Part shown: one piece after another, positions 50,621 through 59,832 of the stretch | Layout: the number at the start of each line of letters is the position of its first letter | How positions within the stretch are numbered: the first letter of the stretch is position 1 | Source of the DNA: an uncultured Nitrospiraceae bacterium | GTDB lineage: Bacteria > Nitrospirota > Thermodesulfovibrionia > Thermodesulfovibrionales > Thermodesulfovibrionaceae | NCBI GenBank assembly: GCA_937139565.1 | Contig: CAKZQH010000089.1 | Span: 1-61,203, forward strand | Length of the DNA stretch: 61,203 bases | Direction of reading: 5' to 3' | The notes under the pieces: generated by a model | Told to the model about the DNA's origin: nothing | What the model saw: only the letters and a program-made list of their open reading frames with translations | Databases searched by the model: none | Made by a program: the position numbers and the translations under genes

Positions 50621-52377
50621 TTAAACAGGATCCAATAAAAAGAGTGCTTTATATTGATCTTTCAAAAAAGAGCTATTCAATTGAAGAAAGAGATGATCTT
50701 TTTGCTAATTACATAGGTGGAACAGGAGTTGCAATTAAACTTTTAAATCAAAACTGTCCTTCTAATATTGATGCTTCTTCTCCAGAAAATCCTATAATTT
50801 TTGCTATCGGTCCTCTAAATGGTCTTTTCCCCATTGCTTCAAAAACTGTAGCTCTTTTTAAGTCTCCCCATACAGGCAATCTCGGTGAGTCCCATGCAGG
50901 GGGAAGAAGTGCCTTAGCAATAAGGATGGCAGGTTATGGTGCAATTGTTATTAAAGGTAAAAGCGAGCGCCCTTCTTATATTACAATTCATGGTGACAAA
51001 GTTTATTTCAGGGATGCAACTACCCTTTGGGGATTGAAAGAAGGAGTATCTCCTGCAAGTCTCATAAGAAGGCGAGAAGAAGGAGCAGGACTGAGAACAA
51101 TTATGAGAATTGGGCCCGCGGGAGAGCGTGGAATTACTTACTCATGCGTTACCTTAGAGACATACAGACATTTTGGCAGACTCGGTTTAGGAGCGGTATT
51201 TGGTAGCAAAAATCTAAAAGCAGTTGTAATTTCAGGGAAAAGGGATTTGCCTGTCTTAGATTTCAAAGATTATAGAGCTCTTTATGGAGAACTCCTTAAG
51301 CAACTTGCAGAGTCAGATAAAATGAAAAAATATCATGAACTTGGTACTCCTGCCAATGTTAAGCCTCTATATTTTTCAAAGGGGCTTCCGATAAAAAATC
51401 TTTTAACTAATGAGCACGATGGAATAGACGAAATATCAGGAGAATCATTTGCTGAGAAGCATCTAAGTAGAAGAGTTGCCTGTTCTCATTGTCCTGTTGC
51501 CTGTATTCATCTTGCTGCATTGAGAAAACCCTATGAGGATGAGCCCTATTTTTATCGAACCGTTAACATATCCTACGACTATGAACTTCTGTATGCTCTT
51601 GGCTCCATGTTAGGTGTTACAGACACTAAAGGTGTGCTCTCACTTATTGAGATTGTAGAAGAAATGGGTCTTGATGCAATATCAACAGGTGTAGTGCTTT
51701 CATGGCTAACAGAGGCATATGAAAAAGGAATTATCACCGATGCCCTTACCGAAGGACTCAAGCTTGAGTGGGGTAATGTGGATACCTATTTAGAAGTAAT
51801 TAGACGGATTGTATATGGAAATGGTGAACTTTATGAAGATTTAAGAAAGGGAGTTGCTTACGCATCTAACAAATATGGTGGAAAAGAGTTTGCACTTGTT
51901 TTTGGAAAAAATGAAATGCCCGGTTACCACACGGGCTATGGTTCTCATCTTGGAGTACTTTTTGGAGCAAGACACAGTCATCTCGACAGCGGAGGATATG
52001 CCATAGACAAGGAGATGATGTTAAAGCCTTTAAATGAAGAACAATTAGCTGATAAAATAATCACTGAAGAGTGCTGGAGGCAAATACTTTCAAGTCTCGT
52101 AATATGCTTTTTTGGAAGAGAGATCTATATTCCTGAAGTGGTTATAAAGTGTTTGAGAATTGCAGGATATGAAATTGATGAAGAAGACCTAAATAGAATC
52201 GGCAAAGAAATATATAGAGAGAAATATCTCTTTAAAATAAAACATGGCTTTGAAATTGAAAATCTCAGTTTACCTGATCGTATATTCGAACTTCCGACTT
52301 CGGTTGGAATTCTGGATCGCCGATTTATTCAAAAAGCTACAGAAATACTGAAAGAAAAAATTAAAAGTTTGTTATAA
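50617..52377 (+). CDS. Aldehyde:ferredoxin oxidoreductase family tungstoenzyme
   Basis: Oxidises aldehydes to carboxylates, or the reverse, with ferredoxin, using a tungsten bis-pyranopterin and one [4Fe-4S] cluster. The 586-residue protein has the N-terminal pterin domain (YIGGTGVAIKLL, GPLNGLFPIASKTV, SHAGGRSALAIRMAGYGA), cluster ligands C289-x2-C292-x3-C296 (CSHCPVAC) and a distal cysteine near 497. GRLGLGAVFGSKNLKAVVI is also family-typical. The dedicated polyferredoxin is encoded just upstream. The actual aldehyde is unknown; the BamB-like or GOR-like branches are alternatives. Confidence 0.93.
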   Translation: MIKQDPIKRVLYIDLSKKSYSIEERDDLFANYIGGTGVAIKLLNQNCPSNIDASSPENPIIFAIGPLNGLFPIASKTVALFKSPHTGNLGESHAGGRSALAIRMAGYGAIVIKGKSERPSYITIHGDKVYFRDATTLWGLKEGVSPASLIRRREEGAGLRTIMRIGPAGERGITYSCVTLETYRHFGRLGLGAVFGSKNLKAVVISGKRDLPVLDFKDYRALYGELLKQLAESDKMKKYHELGTPANVKPLYFSKGLPIKNLLTNEHDGIDEISGESFAEKHLSRRVACSHCPVACIHLAALRKPYEDEPYFYRTVNISYDYELLYALGSMLGVTDTKGVLSLIEIVEEMGLDAISTGVVLSWLTEAYEKGIITDALTEGLKLEWGNVDTYLEVIRRIVYGNGELYEDLRKGVAYASNKYGGKEFALVFGKNEMPGYHTGYGSHLGVLFGARHSHLDSGGYAIDKEMMLKPLNEEQLADKIITEECWRQILSSLVICFFGREIYIPEVVIKCLRIAGYEIDEEDLNRIGKEIYREKYLFKIKHGFEIENLSLPDRIFELPTSVGILDRRFIQKATEILKEKIKSLL

Positions 52378-52378
52378 T
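52373..52378 (+). promoter_or_regulatory. -10 box of nfeD inside the AOR stop codon
   Basis: TATAAT ends six bases before the nfeD ATG at 52385 and includes the TAA stop of the AOR gene (52375-52377). It would give a leaderless transcript and an independent start for the downstream lipid operon. No Shine-Dalgarno is present before nfeD. Confidence 0.45.
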
Positions 52379-52384
52379 CTTGTT

Positions 52385-53650
52385 ATGAAAAAAATAGGAT
52401 TAATATTAATATTTCTTTTTTTTGCATCTACAGCTTATGCAGAAGAGATTATAGTCCTTACTGTAGATGGAGTTATTAATCCACCCCATGCAGAATATGT
52501 TTTAAAAGGAATAAAAAAGGGCCATGAAATAAAAGCAGAGGCTGTTATTATTCAACTTGACACTCCCGGAGGACTTGACTCATCTATGAGAGATATTGTG
52601 AAAGAGATGTTAAATTCCAGCGTGCCTATAGTTGTTTATGTAGCGCCTAAGGGTGCAAGAGCAGCAAGTGCAGGAGCATTTATAACAATTGCAGCACATA
52701 TTGCTGCTATGTCACCAGGAACAAATATTGGTGCAGCCCACCCTGTTGCAATAGGTGAAAAAATGGATAAAACCATGGCTGAAAAAGTAACAAACGACGC
52801 AGTTGCTTACATAAAATCTATAGCTAAAGAGCGGGGAAGAAACGAAGAATGGGCTGAGCTTGCGGTTAGAAAGAGTATATCTTCCACAGAAACTGAGGCT
52901 CTAAAAAAAGGCGTGATTGATCTTGTCTCTCCTGATTTGCAAACTCTGATAAAGGAGATAAACGGGTGGAAGGTAAAAACACCTCAGGGTGAAAAAATAA
53001 TCCGAAGTAAAAATGCCAAAGTAACTGAGATAAAGATGAACTTTAGAGAGAGGCTACTGAATTTTCTTAGTAATCCAAACATAGCCTATATTTTGCTTAT
53101 GATTGGTATTTACGGAATAATATTTGAATTAAGCAATCCGGGAGCCATTTTCCCTGGTGTAATAGGGGCTATTTCGCTAATTTTAGCTTTTTATAGTCTT
53201 CAGACACTTCCAATAAATTATGCTGCTGCAGGACTCATACTTCTTGGAGTTGTTCTTTTTATCCTTGAACTCAAGTTTACATCTTATGGACTTCTTACCC
53301 TGGGTGGCATTGTTTGTTTTGCACTGGGGTCTCTCATGCTCTTTGATACAGCAAATCCTATATTTAAACTTTCCCTTTCAGTGATTATTCCAGTTACGAT
53401 TGTCACAGCTCTGTTTTTTGCAGTTCTCTTAAGGCTTGCATATAAAGCTCATAAAAGAAAACCTGTGACCGGTGTAGAGGAATTAATTGGGATGCGCGGG
53501 ATTGCAAAATCAGAATTTGTGCAAGGAAGAGGAATGGTGCTTTTACATGGAGAGCTATGGCAAGCAGTATCTGAGGAAGAAATAAAAAAAGATGATGAGA
53601 TAATTGTGGAAGAGGTAAGAGGACTTACTCTTAAGGTGAGGAAGGGTTAG
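52385..53650 (+). CDS. nfeD: NfeD membrane-bound serine protease (NfeD1b/long form)
   Basis: A 421-residue membrane protein. A signal peptide (about 1-19) precedes a ClpP-type serine protease domain with the serine in RAASAGAFITIAA (about 96-108) and a lysine dyad partner further on; then four to five membrane segments (about 230-360) and a C-terminal OB-fold NfeD domain (GMRGIAKSEFVQGRGMVLLHGELWQA). Long NfeD proteins cleave stomatin-type partners. The slipin gene is not adjacent, as is usual, but 29 kb away at 22512. Its stop overlaps the next GTG start by one base. Confidence 0.93.
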   Translation: MKKIGLILIFLFFASTAYAEEIIVLTVDGVINPPHAEYVLKGIKKGHEIKAEAVIIQLDTPGGLDSSMRDIVKEMLNSSVPIVVYVAPKGARAASAGAFITIAAHIAAMSPGTNIGAAHPVAIGEKMDKTMAEKVTNDAVAYIKSIAKERGRNEEWAELAVRKSISSTETEALKKGVIDLVSPDLQTLIKEINGWKVKTPQGEKIIRSKNAKVTEIKMNFRERLLNFLSNPNIAYILLMIGIYGIIFELSNPGAIFPGVIGAISLILAFYSLQTLPINYAAAGLILLGVVLFILELKFTSYGLLTLGGIVCFALGSLMLFDTANPIFKLSLSVIIPVTIVTALFFAVLLRLAYKAHKRKPVTGVEELIGMRGIAKSEFVQGRGMVLLHGELWQAVSEEEIKKDDEIIVEEVRGLTLKVRKG

Positions 53651-54612
53651 TGAAAGTCCTTATTACTGGTGGAACAGGTTTTATTGGAAGTCATCTTGTA
53701 GAGGCCCTTTTAAAGGAGAAAGCTGATGTTTTTTGTATTGTTAGAAATCCTTCCAAACTTCGTTTTTTAGAAGGACTTCCCGTAAAGATTATTCAGGCAG
53801 ACTGTTCAGACAAGGGTAGTCTTAAAAAAATAGATTGGAACTTTGACTATATTTTTAATCTTTCAGGCATTACGAAAGCATTACATCCTGAGGAGTTTTT
53901 TATTGCAAATTACATAGGCACTAAGAATCTTGTGGAGATAGCTTTAGAGAAAAATCCTAATTTGAGAAGGTTTGTTCATGTAAGCAGCCTTGCTGCAGTA
54001 GGTCCGTGCAAAAATGGAACTCCAGTGGACGAGCAAAGAGAGCCTTGTCCAGTTTCAAAATACGGAAAGAGTAAACTTCTTGGAGAACAGGCTGTTGAGG
54101 CTTTAAAAAAAAGCCTTCCAATTACTATTATTCGTCCACCGGCTGTTTATGGACCAAGAGATAGGGATTTTCTTACTTTTTTTAAAATGATAAAAGCGGG
54201 CATAGTTATGTATCTTACCGAAGGAAACTACTCTATAATTTATGTGGACGACTTGATAAATGGAATAATATTAGCATCAAGACACGAAAATGCTTTGGGT
54301 GAGACCTTTTTTATCTCAAATCGAGAGCCTTCAAGTACCACTGAGATTATCTCTGCTATATCAGATGCATTAAAGAAAAAACCATTAAAAGTTAAAATAC
54401 CGAAACAGATTGGAGGTTTTTTTATAGGAGTATTTCAAAAAATTGACAAAAAAAGTATAATAAATAGCGATAAACTTGCAGAGCTTTTAGAACCCTGTTG
54501 GGTTTGTTCAACACAAAAGGCTGAGCATTTGCTTGGCTTTAATACTAAGACTAATCTAAAGGAAGGGATGGAATGGACAGCAAGGTGGTACAAAGACAAT
54601 CAATGGTTATAA
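53650..54612 (+). CDS. cerR: NAD-dependent epimerase/reductase, CerR-like
   Basis: A 320-residue extended SDR protein: Rossmann motif [16 protein letters not shown] (3-18), the catalytic serine in [10 protein letters not shown] (about 115-124) and YxxxK in SKYGKSK (about 138-144). In Caulobacter an extended SDR of this class (CerR) reduces the keto group of 3-ketoceramide. Position directly before serine palmitoyltransferase and a ceramide-synthase-like gene supports that role here; on its own the sequence could be any nucleotide-sugar or sterol-type SDR. It starts at GTG and overlaps spt by 40 bp. Confidence 0.68.
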   Translation: MKVLITGGTGFIGSHLVEALLKEKADVFCIVRNPSKLRFLEGLPVKIIQADCSDKGSLKKIDWNFDYIFNLSGITKALHPEEFFIANYIGTKNLVEIALEKNPNLRRFVHVSSLAAVGPCKNGTPVDEQREPCPVSKYGKSKLLGEQAVEALKKSLPITIIRPPAVYGPRDRDFLTFFKMIKAGIVMYLTEGNYSIIYVDDLINGIILASRHENALGETFFISNREPSSTTEIISAISDALKKKPLKVKIPKQIGGFFIGVFQKIDKKSIINSDKLAELLEPCWVCSTQKAEHLLGFNTKTNLKEGMEWTARWYKDNQWL

Positions 54613-55793
54613 AAAAAGATATTTTTGAAAAATGTTTCAGATTCACAACAGCCTATGAATTACAAAAAATAGGGATGTATCCCTACTTCAGAATTATAGA
54701 GTCTGCCCAGGGACCAGAAGTCATTATGAATGGTAGAAAGATGATAATGATTGGTTCAAATAACTATTTGGGACTTACAAATCATCCAAAGGTTAAAGAA
54801 GCAGCCATTAATGCCATAAAAAAGTATGGAACTGGTTGTGCTGGCTCAAGATTCCTAAATGGCACTCTTGATATTCACGTGGAACTTGAAGATAAACTTG
54901 CAAGATTTATGAGAAAAGAAGCTGCTCTTGTGTTCTCAACAGGATTTCAGGTTAACTTAGGGGTGATTGCCTCTCTTGTAGGTAAGGACGATGTGGTAAT
55001 AATAGATAAAATGGATCATGCAAGCATCGTGGATGGTTGTAGACTATCCTTTGGCGAGGTAAAAAGGTACAAACATAACGATATAGAAGACCTTGAGAGA
55101 GTTCTAAGTGAGTGTGAAGACAGGACAAAGCTTGTGGTTGTTGACGGTGTTTTTAGTATGGAGGGAGATATCGTAAAACTTAGAGAAGTTTATGAGATGT
55201 GTAAAAAATATGGCGCAAGGCTCATGGTTGACGATGCCCATGGAATCGGAGTTCTTGGAGAAACAGGTCGTGGCACTGCAGAACACTTTGGACTTGAAAA
55301 AGAAGTGGACCTAATAATGGGAACATATAGTAAATCCCTTGCTTCAATAGGAGGTTTCATTGCTGGTGATAAAGATGTAATAAACTACATAAAGCATTTT
55401 GGACGATCATTTATATTCAGTGCAAGCCCTCCTCCTGCATCAGTGGCTGCAGTTTCTGCTGCAGTTGATATTATAGAAAGCGAACCCGAGAGAAGAGAGC
55501 AGCTTTGGAAAAATACAAACAAGATGCTTAAGGGTTTCAGAGAACTTGGATTTAACATTGGAGTGGCTGAAACTCCTATAATTCCTGTAATTGTAGGTGA
55601 TGACGAATTGGCATTTAAATTTGTTATGATGCTTCAAGAAGAAGGAATCTTTGCCAATGTGGCTGTATCTCCTGCTGTTCCACCGGGTAAAGCTTTGATC
55701 AGGACAAGCTACATGGCTACTCATACGGATGAACATCTTGATAGAGTTCTTGATGCATTCTTCAAAGTAGGAAAAGCTTTAGGAGTAATTTAA
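54573..55793 (+). CDS. spt: Serine palmitoyltransferase (alpha-oxoamine synthase)
   Basis: PLP enzyme that condenses serine with an acyl thioester to 3-ketosphinganine, the first step of sphingolipid synthesis. The 406-residue protein shows [10 protein letters not shown] (35-44), [35 protein letters not shown]149 (DHAS), DDAHG (220-224) and the PLP lysine K254 (GTYSKS). The YPYFRxIES start separates the serine palmitoyltransferase group from 8-amino-7-oxononanoate synthase and glycine C-acetyltransferase, which remain alternatives. I chose ATG 54573 for its AAAGGAAGGG ribosome site; ATG 54603 has none. Confidence 0.85.
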   Translation: MDSKVVQRQSMVIKKDIFEKCFRFTTAYELQKIGMYPYFRIIESAQGPEVIMNGRKMIMIGSNNYLGLTNHPKVKEAAINAIKKYGTGCAGSRFLNGTLDIHVELEDKLARFMRKEAALVFSTGFQVNLGVIASLVGKDDVVIIDKMDHASIVDGCRLSFGEVKRYKHNDIEDLERVLSECEDRTKLVVVDGVFSMEGDIVKLREVYEMCKKYGARLMVDDAHGIGVLGETGRGTAEHFGLEKEVDLIMGTYSKSLASIGGFIAGDKDVINYIKHFGRSFIFSASPPPASVAAVSAAVDIIESEPERREQLWKNTNKMLKGFRELGFNIGVAETPIIPVIVGDDELAFKFVMMLQEEGIFANVAVSPAVPPGKALIRTSYMATHTDEHLDRVLDAFFKVGKALGVI

Positions 55794-55853
55794 AAAATTT
55801 ATCTTCCTGAAAATAACAGATTTTACATTCTTCCTAATAGGGGCGTAGGTTAA

Positions 55854-56966
55854 ATGACTATACAGGTAAAAGAGGTAAAAGATAAAAGAGCCCTGGAGGA
55901 ATTTGTTTCTTTTCCCATAGAACTACATAAGAAAAATCCATTCTATGCTTTTCCACTTATAAAAGATATGCTTTCCCATCTTAGTAAGAAAAATCCCTTT
56001 TTCAAACGGGCAGAGGCAAAGTTTTTTCTTGCCTATAAAAATGGAATTCCTGCAGGTAGGATTGCAGGCATAGTAAATTACGCTCACAATGAATTTCATC
56101 AGGATTATGTTGGTTTTTTTGGACTTTTTGATTGTCTAAATGACATGGAGGTTGCTAAAGCTCTTTTTGATGAAGTAGCAAACTATCTTATCCTAAAAGG
56201 ACTTAAAAGTATGCGTGGGCCAATGAATTTATCAACAAATGAGGAATGTGGATTTCTGTGTGAGGGATTTGATGAGCCTTCCATGATAATGATTCCTTAC
56301 AATCCGCCTTACTATAATGAGCTAGCTAAAAATTATGGGATGGAAAAAGCCAAGGACCTTTATTGTTTTCTTACTTCCGTACCCTCTGAACTTCCCTCTA
56401 AAATAGATCGGATTTCACAATTGGCTGAAAAAAAAGGAATAAAGGCAAGAAAAGTGAATATGAAAAATTTAAAGGAAGAACTCTATGCGTTCAGAGAAGT
56501 TTACAACGAAGCATGGAGAGAAAACTGGGGTTTCATTCCAATAACAAAAGAAGAGATTGACTATATGGCAGAGAGATTAAAGCCTATTGTTATTGAAGAT
56601 TTGGTAATCATAGCAGAGGCTAATTCAGAACCTGTTGGTTTTTTTGGAGCTATTCCTGACTTTAATGAAGTGCTGAGACGAATTCGAGGAAGACTTACAC
56701 CGTTTGCATTATTAAAAGCTCTGTATTACAAAAGAAAGATAGAGGGGATAAGGCTTCTACTTTTTGGAGTAAAAAAAGACTTTCGCCATAAAGGTGTGGA
56801 ATCAATAATGATAAGAGAAGCCTTCAAGGCTGCTAAAAGATATGGATTTAAAAAAGCCGAGTTTTCGTGGATACTTGAGGATAACTTTGATACAATTAAT
56901 CTAACACAAGTTTTAAATGCAAGAAAATATAAAACCCTTCGTATATATGAAAAAAGGTTAAGTTAA
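55854..56966 (+). CDS. bcerS: Bacterial ceramide synthase-like GNAT acyltransferase
   Basis: A 370-residue protein of the family that includes the bacterial ceramide synthase bCerS, which N-acylates 3-ketosphinganine. Marks are NPFYAFPLIKDM (28-39), FFKRAEAKFFLAYKNGIPAGRIAGI (about 50-74), FFGLFDC, the block RGPMNLSTNEECGFLCEGFD (about 121-140) and YNPPYYNEL; the C-terminal half has a GNAT fold (RHKGVESIMIREAF). It is the third gene after the CerR-like and spt genes, 60 bp downstream of spt. No biochemical proof exists for this branch; another acyl acceptor is possible. Confidence 0.72.
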   Translation: MTIQVKEVKDKRALEEFVSFPIELHKKNPFYAFPLIKDMLSHLSKKNPFFKRAEAKFFLAYKNGIPAGRIAGIVNYAHNEFHQDYVGFFGLFDCLNDMEVAKALFDEVANYLILKGLKSMRGPMNLSTNEECGFLCEGFDEPSMIMIPYNPPYYNELAKNYGMEKAKDLYCFLTSVPSELPSKIDRISQLAEKKGIKARKVNMKNLKEELYAFREVYNEAWRENWGFIPITKEEIDYMAERLKPIVIEDLVIIAEANSEPVGFFGAIPDFNEVLRRIRGRLTPFALLKALYYKRKIEGIRLLLFGVKKDFRHKGVESIMIREAFKAAKRYGFKKAEFSWILEDNFDTINLTQVLNARKYKTLRIYEKRLS

Positions 56967-57030
56967 TGAATAAAAAAGTTTTATCTGCAAAAAGATATAA
57001 AGCCTATTCAGCCAAATTATGGAGACCGCA

Positions 57031-59727
57031 ATGAACTGGTATCAACTAACGAGTAAAGAAATTTTACAAAAATTAAAAACCACAGAAAAGGGACTTACCT
57101 CAGAAGAAGCATTAGAGAGACTTTCACAATTTGGAGCAAATAGACTTGCTGAAGATGAAAGAATTAACAGACTTAAGATTTTTCTTCGTCAATTTGCAAG
57201 CCCCCTAATATACATACTATTAATAGCAGGCATAGTAACAATTTTTTTTAAAGAATACATTGATGCTAGTGTAATATTTTTTGCTGTGATTTTGAATGCC
57301 ATAATAGGATTTATTCAGGAGTATAAGGCAGAACAGAGCGTTAGAGCCCTTAAAAAAATGCTTGTTCCAAGGGCAAAAGTTTTAAGAGATGGTATTGAGC
57401 GGGAGATAAATAGTGAGGAACTCGTGCCAGGAGATATAGTGATACTATATTCGGGAATTCGAGTTCCAGCGGATATAAGAATAATTCACTCAGTAGAACT
57501 AAAAATCGATGAATCTATTCTAACAGGTGAATCTTTACCTGTGGAGAAGCATTATCATCCAATCAAAGAAGAAGGACTTACTTACGGAGATCAAAAAAAC
57601 ATGGCATTTATGGGCACAATTGTAGTAAGTGGCCGTGCCAGAGGAATTGTAATTTCCACAGGAATGAATACTGTTTTCGGTAAAATAGCAAAACGTATTA
57701 AGGAAGCAGAGACCGTAAAGGCTCCGCTTCAGGAGAAAATCATAAAATTTGCAAATGCAATTGGAGTTCTTGTCCTTTCAGCTTCAGTTCTTCTTTTTTT
57801 AGCAGGCATTTTTATTGGTGAAACTATAAAAAATATGTTTATGACTGCTGTAGCAGCAGCAGTTGCAGCGATACCTGAGGGCTTACCTGTTGTTGTTACA
57901 ATAGCACTTGCTGTAGGTGTTGCAAGAATGGCAAGGCAAAATGCAATAGTTCGTAAACTTCATGCTGTTGAAACTTTGGGAAGCACAACTGTAATCGGCT
58001 CTGATAAAACAGGCACACTAACAAAAAACGAAATGACTGTAAAGATTGTTTACGATGGTCAGCATACTTATGAAGTTGAAGGAACAGGATATGAACCTAT
58101 TGGTAGCATTTTGCATAACGGCCTTCCGGTCAATATCAGTGAAAAGAAGCATTTGATTGAAGTTCTGCGTATAGGTCTATTATGCAATGAATCATCTCTT
58201 TTCATTGAAAATGGCGAATATAGAATCGAGGGAGATCCAACTGAAGCAGCTCTCATTGTATCTGCTATTAAGGGAGGACTTGTTCCAGAAGATGAAAAGG
58301 AGAAATACCGACAATTGGCGATCATACCTTTTGAATCTGAAAGAGGCTACATGGCAACCCTTCATATTCACCGGGGTAAGAAATACCTTTTTGTAAAAGG
58401 GGCTCCCGAGAGAGTTCTTAACATGTCCCTACAGGATTCCTATGGTAGAAGGATTGAAAAGAGTCATGTACTCGAGATAGCGAATGAATTTGCTAAAAAG
58501 GGGCTTAGAATACTTGCCTTTGCCTACCGAGAAGTATCAGAAAACATTGAGGAAATTAGCTGTAAAGAAGTAGAAAAATGCGATGCAGTAACAGGCCTGA
58601 TCTTTGCTGGATTACAAGGCATGATGGATCCTCCCCGACCCGAGGCTATAGAGGCAATTAGAGGATGCAAAAAAGCAGGTATAAGAGTGGTAATGATAAC
58701 AGGAGACCATGCAACAACAGCAAGGGCAATAGGTGAAATGCTTGGAATTGTTGATTCAAGATCAAAGGTGCTTACCGGAAAAGAAATAGAAAGGATGAGT
58801 GATGATGAACTCTTTGAAAAGGTTAAGGATACAACCGTGTATGCAAGAGTCTCGCCGGAGCATAAACTTCGAATAGTGGAACAACTTAAGAGACACGGGC
58901 ATATTGTGGCAGTTACTGGAGATGGTGTTAATGATGCACCTGCCCTAAAGGCTGCACACATAGGAATTGCAATGGGGAAAAGTGGAACAGATGTGGCAAA
59001 AGAGGCATCCGACATGGTGCTAACTGATGATAACTTTGCAAGTATTTTCCATGCAGTAAGAGAGGGACGAATTGTATTTGATAATATACGAAAGGTAACC
59101 TTTTTTTTGATTCCAACTGGTGTAGCTTCCATATTGTCCATAATTTTTGCTATGCTCTTTAATGTACCAATACCTTATGTGCCAGCACAGATTTTATGGA
59201 TAAACCTTGTTACTAACTCTCTTAAGGACATTTCTCTTGCTTTTGAGCCAGGGGAAAAAAATGTGCTTTTAAGGCCACCAAGAGATCCGAAAGAGGGAAT
59301 AATGTCAAGAGTTCTTATTGAAAGAACCATTCTTGTAGGAGCACTTATATCAGCTGGTGTGGTTTACAATTTTATATCTGCTCTTCAAGATAATGCATCT
59401 TTAGAAAAGGCAAGGACTATAGCAGTAACAACGATGGTATTTTTTCAGTTCTTTCAGGCGTGGAACAGCAGATCTGAGCATGAGTCTATATTTCGTATAA
59501 ACCCCTTTAGCAATCCTTTTCTCTTTTTTAGTCTTTTAGCATCATTTCTTGCTCAACTGGCTTTAATTTATGTTCCATTCTTTCAATGGATATTTAGGAC
59601 AGAGCCTATTACCCTTCTTGAGTGGCAGAAAATCATCTTAGTTGCCTTTTCTGTAATTATGGTAGTAGAGATTGACAAATGGATCAGGAGAAAAAGATCA
59701 TCTGTAGCCCATATTTCCTCAAAATAA
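57031..59727 (+). CDS. P-type (P2-group) cation-transporting ATPase
   Basis: An 898-residue ion pump with ten predicted membrane segments. Present are TGES (about 155-158), the TM4 motif AAIPEGLPVVV (near 287-297), the phosphorylation site SDKTGTLTKNE (D near 328), and the hinge TGDGVNDAPALKAAHIGIAMG. The TM6 ion-site segment reads WINLVTNSLKDISLAFEP; SERCA has an aspartate where this protein has the N of VTN. Calcium, sodium or another cation is therefore undecided. GGAGA lies five bases before ATG 57031; the ATG at 57019 precedes that site. It may belong to the lipid operon. Confidence 0.9.
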   Translation: MNWYQLTSKEILQKLKTTEKGLTSEEALERLSQFGANRLAEDERINRLKIFLRQFASPLIYILLIAGIVTIFFKEYIDASVIFFAVILNAIIGFIQEYKAEQSVRALKKMLVPRAKVLRDGIEREINSEELVPGDIVILYSGIRVPADIRIIHSVELKIDESILTGESLPVEKHYHPIKEEGLTYGDQKNMAFMGTIVVSGRARGIVISTGMNTVFGKIAKRIKEAETVKAPLQEKIIKFANAIGVLVLSASVLLFLAGIFIGETIKNMFMTAVAAAVAAIPEGLPVVVTIALAVGVARMARQNAIVRKLHAVETLGSTTVIGSDKTGTLTKNEMTVKIVYDGQHTYEVEGTGYEPIGSILHNGLPVNISEKKHLIEVLRIGLLCNESSLFIENGEYRIEGDPTEAALIVSAIKGGLVPEDEKEKYRQLAIIPFESERGYMATLHIHRGKKYLFVKGAPERVLNMSLQDSYGRRIEKSHVLEIANEFAKKGLRILAFAYREVSENIEEISCKEVEKCDAVTGLIFAGLQGMMDPPRPEAIEAIRGCKKAGIRVVMITGDHATTARAIGEMLGIVDSRSKVLTGKEIERMSDDELFEKVKDTTVYARVSPEHKLRIVEQLKRHGHIVAVTGDGVNDAPALKAAHIGIAMGKSGTDVAKEASDMVLTDDNFASIFHAVREGRIVFDNIRKVTFFLIPTGVASILSIIFAMLFNVPIPYVPAQILWINLVTNSLKDISLAFEPGEKNVLLRPPRDPKEGIMSRVLIERTILVGALISAGVVYNFISALQDNASLEKARTIAVTTMVFFQFFQAWNSRSEHESIFRINPFSNPFLFFSLLASFLAQLALIYVPFFQWIFRTEPITLLEWQKIILVAFSVIMVVEIDKWIRRKRSSVAHISSK

Positions 59728-59832
59728 AATTTCTTAATTAATCCTACTTTAAGCATTATTAAACCTCCTAATTTTCTTTTCATCCCGACTTCATCAATCT
59801 AAGGCATATTTTATTAAAAAAAACTAAATATT

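Noticed and set aside
58524-59141. 205-residue minus-strand frame
   Set aside because: It lies wholly antisense to the catalytic core of the P-type ATPase and its serine/isoleucine-rich composition is typical of a shadow frame.
59583-59783. Minus-strand frame with AGGAGG before an ATG near 59755
   Set aside because: It runs antisense through the end of the P-type ATPase and has no protein-like character; the ribosome-site match is most likely chance or a relic.
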